Assembly: GCA_016217695.1 (NCBI GenBank)
Contig: JACRHE010000017.1
Location: 1 to 35,861 of the forward strand
Origin: Nitrospirota bacterium
Lineage (GTDB): Bacteria > Nitrospirota > Thermodesulfovibrionia > Thermodesulfovibrionales > UBA6898
Direction of reading: 5' to 3'
DNA: 35,861 nt
Part shown: positions 29,914-35,861 of the stretch, in pieces
Layout: each line of letters begins with the position of its first letter
Position numbering within the stretch: position 1 is the stretch's first letter
Program-made: the position numbers and the translations under genes
The notes under the pieces: generated by a model
Seen by the model: the letters and a program-made list of their open reading frames with translations, nothing else
What the model was told of the DNA's origin: nothing
The model's database searches: none

Positions 29914-31593
29914 ATGCCACAGATAAAGGTTCTTCCTGTCAATTTAAGAAACAAGATCGCTGCCGGAGAAGTAGTCGAAAGACCTGCCTCTGCGGTAAAA
30001 GAGCTTATTGAAAATGCCATAGACGCAGGCAGTACGGATATTAAAATAGATGTTCTGGCAGGCGGAAAAAGGCTGATTCGCGTCTCTGACAATGGCTCGG
30101 GAATGGATAGGGAAGATGCCCTTCTCTGCTTTGAGCGTCATGCCACCAGCAAGCTTTCTGATGAGAAGGACCTCTTTGACCTCAGGACCCTCGGGTTCCG
30201 GGGTGAGGCGCTTCCATCTATAGCATCCATCTCCAAGGTGAAGCTGGTAACCGGGATCAGGGGCTCTGCCTCCGGCATATCTGTCGAGGTCCACGGGGGA
30301 GAGACAAAAGAGGTAAGGGAGTCCGCCTTTTTGGGCACATCCATAGAGATTCGGGATATTTTCTATAATACCCCTGCACGAAAGAAGTTCCTCAAGACTA
30401 ATACCACTGAACTCTTCCATATTATAGATACTGTCACAAAAGAGGCCCTTTCTCACTGGAACATAGGCTTTACCCTCTCTACCGAAAACGAAGATACCAT
30501 GAGTTTGCCAAAGGCCTCCGGGTTCAGAGAGAGAATCATGCAGGTTTACGGAGAGGAATTCCTCAGGGGCCTTATAGAGGTGAAGGCTGAGGAAGGAGAC
30601 ATGAGGCTTACAGCTTTTATATCAAAGAGCAGCAACTTCAGGGGCAGCAGGTCTCATCAGTTTATCTTCGTCAATACCCGGCCGATAAAGGACCAGTCTG
30701 TTTCCCATGCGATCTATAAGGCATATGAAGGCATCCTTCCTGCAGACAAACACCCGGCCTTCTTACTGTTTATGGACCTCAATCCTGCAGAGGTGGATTT
30801 CAATGTCCATCCGACAAAGCGTGAAGTGAGATTTGCAGACAAGGAAGCGGTTTACAGATTCGTTCTGGTCTGCCTGAGGGATGCTGTAAAAGGGGAAAGG
30901 GCTGAATATGCGAAGGAGTTTTCAGTGCCTGTAGCAGAGGCCCCGATCCCTCCTTATGATTATAATCTGCAGCCGAAGGAGTCTGTCGCTTCCAGGCCTG
31001 ACTTTGTGGCAGAGAACGGGGAACTTCAATACAGGGCCTCCCTGCCCTTTATCTACCTCGGCGATACCTTTATCGCTGTCTCCGGCAAGGGCGGCCTGAC
31101 CCTGATAGACCACCATGCAGCACATGAGAGGATCCTCTATGAGAAATTTCTCGGCAGGACGGATATCCCGTCACATAACCTGCTCTTCCCTGAACAGGTG
31201 AAGCTCTCCAAAAAGGAATATCTTGCGGTACTCGGGCAGAAAGACCTTCTCTCCGAATACGGCATAGAGGTGGACGACTTCGGCCATGATACCATTATAG
31301 TCCGGTCCCTTCCGGATGCCCTGGCAAGCTCTGATCTCAGGGGTATCATTGCAGATGTGGCAGCTGCGCTTATTGAGGGAGTGGCGCCGAACAGATCACT
31401 GAAAGAGGCGATCGCTGCACGGATTGCGTGTCATAGTTCAGTCCGGGGCAGCATGATCCTTAACCAGGAAGAGTTCTCGCGCCTCCTGTCCGATCTTGAA
31501 AAGACAGAGCATCCTGATCAGTGCCCTCATGGCAGGCCAACGAGGATATTTTATTCCCTCGAGGATCTGAAGAAGATCTTTAAGCGTAAATGA
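29914..31593 (+). CDS. mutL: DNA mismatch repair protein MutL (559 aa)
   Basis: The N-terminal GHKL ATPase shows ENAIDAG (33-39), DNGSGM (59-64) and TLGFRGEALPSIASIS (92-107), followed by the linker arm LNPAEVDFNVHPTKREVRF. The C-terminal domain reads DHHAAHERILYE at about residue 399, a version of the endonuclease motif DQHA-x2-E-x4-E with His for Gln. CPHGRP (537-542) and ACHSSVRG complete the metal site. So it is likely a nicking MutL, as in bacteria lacking MutH. miaA and hfq follow on the same strand. Confidence 0.97.
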   Translation: MPQIKVLPVNLRNKIAAGEVVERPASAVKELIENAIDAGSTDIKIDVLAGGKRLIRVSDNGSGMDREDALLCFERHATSKLSDEKDLFDLRTLGFRGEALPSIASISKVKLVTGIRGSASGISVEVHGGETKEVRESAFLGTSIEIRDIFYNTPARKKFLKTNTTELFHIIDTVTKEALSHWNIGFTLSTENEDTMSLPKASGFRERIMQVYGEEFLRGLIEVKAEEGDMRLTAFISKSSNFRGSRSHQFIFVNTRPIKDQSVSHAIYKAYEGILPADKHPAFLLFMDLNPAEVDFNVHPTKREVRFADKEAVYRFVLVCLRDAVKGERAEYAKEFSVPVAEAPIPPYDYNLQPKESVASRPDFVAENGELQYRASLPFIYLGDTFIAVSGKGGLTLIDHHAAHERILYEKFLGRTDIPSHNLLFPEQVKLSKKEYLAVLGQKDLLSEYGIEVDDFGHDTIIVRSLPDALASSDLRGIIADVAAALIEGVAPNRSLKEAIAARIACHSSVRGSMILNQEEFSRLLSDLEKTEHPDQCPHGRPTRIFYSLEDLKKIFKRK

Positions 31594-31604
31594 ATCTATA
31601 TTTT

Positions 31605-31618
31605 ACAGTGGCCACTGT
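31605..31618. promoter_or_regulatory. Perfect 14-bp palindrome between mutL and miaA
   Basis: ACAGTGGCCACTGT is its own reverse complement and lies 13 bases before the miaA ATG, over the expected ribosome-site region. It could be a protein-binding site or a small hairpin limiting miaA translation. There is no T-tract of terminator quality. Confidence 0.45.
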
Positions 31619-31630
31619 GCGTTTATTAGG

Positions 31631-32575
31631 ATGAATAAAGTTATAATTCTGCTCGGCCCCACCGGTGTCGGCAAGACAGGCGCAGCGATCCTGCTGGCAA
31701 AAAAACTCGACACAGAGATAATCAGCGCCGACTCGATGCAGATATACCGGCATATGGATATCGGCACAGCCAAGCCTTCACAAGAGGAAAGGGCCTTGGT
31801 CAGGCACCATATGATTGATATCGTTGACCCTTCCCAATCATACAGCGCCGGGCAGTATATCGAGACCATAGTGCCGATTATCGAAGGCCTGCACAATGAG
31901 GGGAAAATGCCTGTTATTGCGGGCGGGACCGGATTATATATAAAGGCGATTACGAGGGGCATATTCAGCGGCCCCTCTGCTGACTGGGACCTTAGGGATG
32001 AACTCCTTTCCATGGAACAGGAGGAAAGGGGGTTCCTCCATAATTATCTCCTGAGACTGGACCCAGAGGCAGCAGCAAAGATACAGAGGAATGATACAAG
32101 GAGGATTGTCAGGGCAATAGAGGTCTGCCTTAAGGGCGATGAAAAGATGTCTCTGATGCAGGAGAGGCTCACAAAAACCCTTCCCTATGAATTCATAAAG
32201 ATAGGGCTGACCAGGCAAAGGGCAGAGCTTTACCGTATTATTGACAGCCGTGTCGAAACCATGCTTCAGCAGGGGCTTGAAGCAGAAGTCAGGAGGCTTC
32301 TCTTTATGAATCCTGATAAGACTCCGTTACAGGCGATCGGTTATAAGGAATATATATCGTATCTTAAGGGAGAGATCCCCAGGCAAGAGGCCATAGATCT
32401 CATAAAGAGAAATACAAGGAGATACGCAAAGAGGCAGTTCACGTGGTTCAGGAAAGAAGAGGGGATACGCTGGCTGGACATATCCGGCATCTGCAAGAGC
32501 GAAGAAATAGTCGGGGCCATAGAGCTGCTGATGGCGAATTATTATCCGAATGTGTCAAAGCGCTTGAATAATTAA
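31631..32575 (+). CDS. miaA: tRNA dimethylallyltransferase
   Basis: Adds the dimethylallyl group to A37 of tRNAs reading UNN codons. The P-loop is GPTGVGKTG, then SADSMQIYRHMDIGTAKP, GGTGLYIKAI, RNDTRRIVRAIEVCL and QAIGYKEYISYLKG. 314 aa is normal. The mutL-miaA-hfq order matches that of enterobacteria, where the same genes form an operon. Confidence 0.97.
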   Translation: MNKVIILLGPTGVGKTGAAILLAKKLDTEIISADSMQIYRHMDIGTAKPSQEERALVRHHMIDIVDPSQSYSAGQYIETIVPIIEGLHNEGKMPVIAGGTGLYIKAITRGIFSGPSADWDLRDELLSMEQEERGFLHNYLLRLDPEAAAKIQRNDTRRIVRAIEVCLKGDEKMSLMQERLTKTLPYEFIKIGLTRQRAELYRIIDSRVETMLQQGLEAEVRRLLFMNPDKTPLQAIGYKEYISYLKGEIPRQEAIDLIKRNTRRYAKRQFTWFRKEEGIRWLDISGICKSEEIVGAIELLMANYYPNVSKRLNN

Positions 32576-32625
32576 GAAAAATAATTTATGGTAAATAAAA
32601 ATAAAACATAACAGGGGGGTACGGG

Positions 32626-32862
32626 ATGCCGAATACCAAGGGTCAGGGCCTGCAGGATAATTATCTGAACCAGCTGAGGAAGGATAAGATCCCGGTTGTT
32701 ATCTATCTTACGAACGGGGTCAGATTAAAGGGTGTTATCAAGGGCTTCGACACTTTTGTGATCCTTCTGAAAGAGGCAAGTCAGCAGCTTATTTATAAGC
32801 ATGCTGTTTCGACGATTGTTCCTGAAAGGGATATAGACATACGGTTTGAAACCCAGGAATGA
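32626..32862 (+). CDS. hfq: RNA chaperone Hfq (78 aa)
   Basis: Hexameric Sm-like protein that pairs small RNAs with messages. The Sm1 region [37 protein letters not shown]-like GFDTFVILL and Sm2 [10 protein letters not shown] are clear; YKHAVSTI is near the canonical YKHAISTI. Strong ribosome site GGGGGG. The C-terminal tail is short. A further frame overlaps the end at 32846-32929. Confidence 0.96.
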   Translation: MPNTKGQGLQDNYLNQLRKDKIPVVIYLTNGVRLKGVIKGFDTFVILLKEASQQLIYKHAVSTIVPERDIDIRFETQE

Positions 32863-32955
32863 ATACAGGTATCCGGTTCCCGAGGCTGATATCATCAGCA
32901 GGTACATGGAGCGGAGATATATTAAATGACTACTTTACAGGGAGGTATTGATTAG

Positions 32956-33624
32956 ATGCTGAAGATGATGCGTCATCACGCAAAATATTTTTATGTGCTT
33001 TTTTTCATCATTATACTTACTTTTATTTTCTGGGGGGTGGGTACTGTTGATAAGACCTCACAGGGAACTGTCGTGGCCGAGGTAGGAAAGATAAAGATAA
33101 CCGGTGAGGAATACTGGAGGACCTATGACAGGACCTACAAGTTCTATCGAGATCTCTACAAGGAAAAATTCGACGAAGAGGCCCAGAAAAAACTGAACCT
33201 CAAGGAAAATGTCCTGAATTCTCTGATAGAGAGCAGGGTGCTTCTTATAGCTGCGAAGGAAAAGGGTATCATTGTAAGCGATGACGAGTTGAACGAGGCC
33301 ATCACGAATGAAGCGGCGTTTATGAAGAACGGCATCTTTGACCACGAGATATATGTGAACAGACTGCGACTTTCCAGGATTACCCCTGATGCCTACGAGG
33401 CTGCCAAGCGGGAAGAGCTTACACTTACCAGGATCAAACGCCTGATCGAGTCGTCTGCCATCATCCCTTCAGAAGAGCTGTCAAAGATATCGGCTGATGA
33501 GCAGACTATGAAGACCCTGAAAGAGGCCCTGGTCAGCAATGCCAGGGAAAAGGCGGTAAAAGCTTATGTTGAAGGCCTGAAGAAAGGCATGAAGATCAAG
33601 ATATATAAAGACCTTCTTGCATAA
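32956..33624 (+). CDS. SurA/PpiD N-terminal-like membrane-anchored protein without a PPIase domain (222 aa)
   Basis: A single hydrophobic helix at about residues 10-30 (YFYVLFFIIILTFIFWGVG) anchors it in the inner membrane. The rest, TVVAEVGKIKITGEEYWRTY and the LKENVLNSLIESRVLLIAAKEKGIIVSDDELNEAI helices, is the SurA-N chaperone-like fold of PpiD and SurA. The usual parvulin PPIase domain after residue 180 is absent; the chain ends about where it would begin. It is probably a periplasmic chaperone-like factor. The ribosome site is AGGGAGG, correctly spaced. It lies after hfq, separated by 93 bases. Confidence 0.8.
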   Translation: MLKMMRHHAKYFYVLFFIIILTFIFWGVGTVDKTSQGTVVAEVGKIKITGEEYWRTYDRTYKFYRDLYKEKFDEEAQKKLNLKENVLNSLIESRVLLIAAKEKGIIVSDDELNEAITNEAAFMKNGIFDHEIYVNRLRLSRITPDAYEAAKREELTLTRIKRLIESSAIIPSEELSKISADEQTMKTLKEALVSNAREKAVKAYVEGLKKGMKIKIYKDLLA

Positions 33625-33655
33625 GCTCTGAAAAAGAGACGGAGGGCCTGAAATA

Positions 33656-34843
33656 TTAAACAGCCTTCAGTGCAGTCTTCATGTCCTCAATAATATCTTC
33701 TGGATCCTCAAGGCCTGTTGATATCCTGATAAGGGTCGGCTCAATGCCGAGCCTGCGGCAGGCAGCATCAGATATCTCCGAATGAAACATCAGCGCAGAG
33801 TTAAGGACGATCGTCTCCGTATCTCCGAGGCTCACCCCAAGCCTGCAGATGTGAAGATTATCGATGAATCTCCTGCAGGAGCTTCTGCCTGGAAGCCCGA
33901 ATGATACCATGCCCCCAAATGCGGACATCTGTCTCTTTGCCACGGCATGACCCGGATGGTCTTTTAAGCCCGGGAACAGGACTCCTTTAACCTTCGGGTG
34001 TCTTTTAAGAAAATCGGCTATTTTTTCGGCAGACCTGCAGTGATGTTCCATCCTCACGTGAAGGGTCTTCAGCCCCCTGAGAAAGAGCCAGGCATTAAAG
34101 GGCGAGGCACAGGCCCCGAGATTCAGAAGCATATTCTTCCTGAGCCTGGCGATGAAGTCTCCTGAGCCGGCAACAACGCCTCCTATGGCATCTCCATGTC
34201 CTCCGATATACTTGGTCGCAGAGTGAATGACACAGTCTATGCCTGATACAAGGGGCCTTTGCAAGTACGGGGTTGCAAAGGTATTGTCGATGACCGAGAC
34301 TATTTTGTGCTTCCTGGCTATGCCCGAGATAAGTTTCAGGTCTATGATGCTCAGCTCCGGGTTGGAAGGAGTCTCAAAGAAGATGAGCCTGGTCTTTTTT
34401 GTTATCAGGGCAGGGATCTTTTTCTTCAGATCCTCCAGAGGGCTGAAATATCTCACAGGACAGTCGAGCTTCCGCAGAATATTGTCAAAAAAACTCCTGG
34501 CTCCGCCATAGATATGGCTGCTCGATATTATCTCATCGCCGGGTCTCAGGATCTCAAGAAGCACTGCCGAGATGGCTGCCATGCCTGAAGAGAAGGCCTG
34601 GGCTGCCTCTCCCCCTTCGAGTATAGCCATTTTGTCTTCAAAGGCCTTTATGGTCGGATTGCCGATTCTTGTATAGACGAACCCTTCCTTCCTGCCCTGA
34701 TTAACCTCTGCTGCCTCCTGCATGTCGCTGAAGAAAAAGGTGCTGGTCTGATAAATCGGTGTGGAAGCGGGATTATACAGGAACCCCTTTTCTTCGCCGC
34801 CGTGGACCGCTTCTGTGCCGAAACCGTATCTCTTTTTTTTCAT
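33656..34843 (-). CDS. Cys/Met metabolism PLP-dependent enzyme, trans-sulfuration family (395 aa)
   Basis: The fold-type-I PLP family of cystathionine gamma-synthase, methionine gamma-lyase and O-acetylhomoserine sulfhydrylase. Conserved features are TPIYQTSTF, YTRIGNPT (Tyr57, Arg59), FSSGMAAISA, the PLP Asp186 in VIDNTFATP, and Lys211 in HSATKYIGGHGD, the Schiff-base residue. The C-terminal RISTGLEDPEDIIEDM is standard. NTFATPYLQRPL and HGDAIGG fit methionine gamma-lyase or sulfhydrylase about equally, so I give no symbol. Bases 33625-33655 contain nothing. Confidence 0.9.
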   Translation of the reverse strand: MKKKRYGFGTEAVHGGEEKGFLYNPASTPIYQTSTFFFSDMQEAAEVNQGRKEGFVYTRIGNPTIKAFEDKMAILEGGEAAQAFSSGMAAISAVLLEILRPGDEIISSSHIYGGARSFFDNILRKLDCPVRYFSPLEDLKKKIPALITKKTRLIFFETPSNPELSIIDLKLISGIARKHKIVSVIDNTFATPYLQRPLVSGIDCVIHSATKYIGGHGDAIGGVVAGSGDFIARLRKNMLLNLGACASPFNAWLFLRGLKTLHVRMEHHCRSAEKIADFLKRHPKVKGVLFPGLKDHPGHAVAKRQMSAFGGMVSFGLPGRSSCRRFIDNLHICRLGVSLGDTETIVLNSALMFHSEISDAACRRLGIEPTLIRISTGLEDPEDIIEDMKTALKAV

Positions 34844-34874
34844 ACGCAGGCAAATTTCTTACAGGAGGCAGGGC

Positions 34875-34979
34875 ATAGTATTTGAGCGGATTCTGTTAAC
34901 GGTATCGCTCGCCGCAGGCGAGGCGGAAAAAGCCTCGCAGTCCCGATTTGATCGGGACGAGAATGAGCGAAGATACTAT
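34875..34979. repeat. 105-bp multi-hairpin element with short terminal inverted repeats
   Basis: ATAGTAT (34875-34881) and ATACTAT (34973-34979) bound the element. Inside are perfect stems CTCGCC/GGCGAG (34908-34922), GAGGC/GCCTC (34920-34936) and TCCCGAT/ATCGGGA (34941-34957). The last pair is a palindrome of a type often seen dispersed in uncultured bacterial genomes. It lies upstream of the PLP enzyme on its coding strand; no known riboswitch pattern fits. Confidence 0.7.
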
Positions 34980-35005
34980 ATCCTGACTGTGGCCCCATAA
35001 AAGAG

Positions 35006-35230
35006 TTACCTTGGTTTTTTCTTTTCCCGATAGACCTTGATCGCGATCTCAGGGCAGACCCTTGCGCACATGGCACAGCCCGTGCACTTTTCAATATGCT
35101 CTGCAACTGCAGGGAAATATCCGCTTTTGTTGAAGCGTTTCCTTATTCCGATTACACCGAAAGGACAGGTGTCTATGCAGTACATGCAGCCCTTGCAGAG
35201 CTCGGCGTGTATCTTTATCTTCCCCTTCAT
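35006..35230 (-). CDS. 2[4Fe-4S] ferredoxin-like protein (74 aa)
   Basis: Two cluster motifs: C12-x2-C15-x2-C18-x3-C22-P and C49-x2-C52-x2-C55-x3-C59-P. Seventeen residues separate the motif halves, as in 2[4Fe-4S] ferredoxins and in the ferredoxin-like subunits of 2-oxoacid oxidoreductases (KorD-type). Its ATG overlaps the recN stop by four bases. The electron partner is not in the window. Confidence 0.93.
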   Translation of the reverse strand: MKGKIKIHAELCKGCMYCIDTCPFGVIGIRKRFNKSGYFPAVAEHIEKCTGCAMCARVCPEIAIKVYREKKKPR

Positions 35231-35861
35231 TTCACCCTTTCGAGGAGTTCCCCTGCGTGCTGCCGCGAAATCTCGGTTATCTTGCCGCTCAGCATCCGTG
35301 CGATCTCGTCCTGCCTCTCTTTTCCTGAAAGCTCCTTTACTTCAACATAAACCCTGTTATTTTTCTCTTTTTTCTCTATCCTGAGATGAAAGTCTCCGTA
35401 GCTGGCGATCTGCGGAAGGTGGGTGATGCAGAGGAGCTGATGTTTATCCGAGATCATGTCAAGCTTTTTCCCTACACTTTCGGCTGTCCTGCCGCCGATG
35501 CCTGCGTCGACTTCGTCAAAGATCAGAACGGGAGTGCTGTCGACGCCGGCAAGGATGCTTTTGAGGCTGAGCATAACCCTGGAGAGTTCCCCTCCTGATA
35601 TGATCTTTGAAAGGGGCTTCAGAGGTTCTCCTGGATTAGCTGAAAAAAGGAACTCAACCCGGTCTATCCCCGTGGCGCTGTACCGGTATCTCCCGTCTTC
35701 TTTGCGCTCCTGACTTACTGTGATGCCGAGAGTTGCCTTGCCGAATGAAAGCTCCCCTAGGCTCCCGGCAACAAGCCCTTCTATGATTCCGGCAGCTTTC
35801 TTCCTCTTTTTGGAAAGAGACTCAGCAGTCCTGATGAGTTCTTCTTCTTTTTCCTCAAGGG
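35227..35861 (-). CDS. recN: DNA repair protein RecN, C-terminal part (cut by window edge)
   Basis: SMC-like ATPase acting in double-strand-break repair. The visible frame carries the signature ISGGELSRVMLSLK, Walker B VLIFDEVDAGIGG and the D-loop/H-loop LLCITHLPQIASYGDFH, then a basic C-terminus RMLSGKITEISRQHAGELL. The coding sequence continues beyond the right edge; N-terminal Walker A and most of the coiled coil are outside. Its stop overlaps the ferredoxin start, so both belong to one transcript. Confidence 0.96.
   Translation of the reverse strand, partial: LEEKEEELIRTAESLSKKRKKAAGIIEGLVAGSLGELSFGKATLGITVSQERKEDGRYRYSATGIDRVEFLFSANPGEPLKPLSKIISGGELSRVMLSLKSILAGVDSTPVLIFDEVDAGIGGRTAESVGKKLDMISDKHQLLCITHLPQIASYGDFHLRIEKKEKNNRVYVEVKELSGKERQDEIARMLSGKITEISRQHAGELLERVK

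Noticed and set aside
32846-32929. 27-codon frame overlapping the hfq end (TTG start, YPVPEADIISRYMERRYIK)
   Set aside because: Protein-like in composition, but very short, without a ribosome site. It might be a chance frame or a lost Hfq tail, so it was not called.
34844-35005. SAM riboswitch ahead of the Cys/Met PLP enzyme
   Set aside because: I looked for the conserved SAM-I or SAM-II core on the minus strand and found none. The stems present do not fit these folds.
1-35861. CRISPR arrays, rRNA genes, full insertion sequences or integrases
   Set aside because: No regularly spaced short repeats, no rRNA-like sequence, and no transposase or recombinase domains were seen in any frame.

Overview
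The window looks like a contig from an uncultured, probably anaerobic Gram-negative bacterium. Nitrospirota (Thermodesulfovibrionia-like) or Desulfobacterota is the best guess. This is inferred from the adenylate kinase type, futalosine-pathway menaquinone genes (mqnB, mqnD), a CBS-domain family II pyrophosphatase, a hemC-hemA-ccsA block and a MutL with an endonuclease-type C-terminus. No rRNA or marker that would settle the phylum is present, so the assignment is tentative.

Layout. Bases 1-3480 are an accessory zone holding an unknown gene, a TA-like cassette with a frameshifted RelE toxin, a split PIN-toxin gene, tRNA-Leu(CAA), a GIY-YIG nuclease and hicAB. Bases 3482-10473 are a mostly minus-strand core block: ppaC, mnmE, yidC, yidD, rnpA and rpmH, then mqnD and mqnB. 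Bases 10693-14427 are a plus-strand translation operon: rpsB, tsf, pyrH, frr, a 45-aa ORF and a DksA/TraR-like protein. Bases 14428-20510 are a second accessory zone: vapBC-like, relBE-like, a DUF6338 membrane protein with a proline-rich partner, a NERD-nuclease/SF1-helicase fusion, DUF2277, an RHH/PIN pair and a truncated RelE. Bases 20515-25318 hold hemC, hemA, ccsA, a 56-aa ORF and a DUF4912 protein on the minus strand. Then come polA (minus), adk (plus), brnTA (minus), mutL-miaA-hfq and a SurA-N-like protein (plus), a PLP Cys/Met enzyme, a ferredoxin and the C-terminus of recN (minus).

The most interesting structure is in bases 1021-3568. Three unrelated small cargo modules each sit between direct repeats made from a piece of a neighbouring host gene. 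HicAB lies between two identical 85-bp copies of the 3' end of ppaC. The GIY-YIG gene lies between two identical 25-bp copies of the 5' end of tRNA-Leu. The antitoxin/RelE cassette lies between two near-identical 78/79-bp copies of an internal segment of a PIN-toxin gene that it splits. This resembles insertion with long target duplication, or gene-end replacement, repeated three times within 2.6 kb.

The window also has a high density of toxin-antitoxin loci (about eight intact or broken), and a low-GC cassette at 16000-19234 that could be an uncharacterised defence system. Inferred leaderless promoters precede polA and mutL, and an rnpA frame lacks any ordinary start codon.
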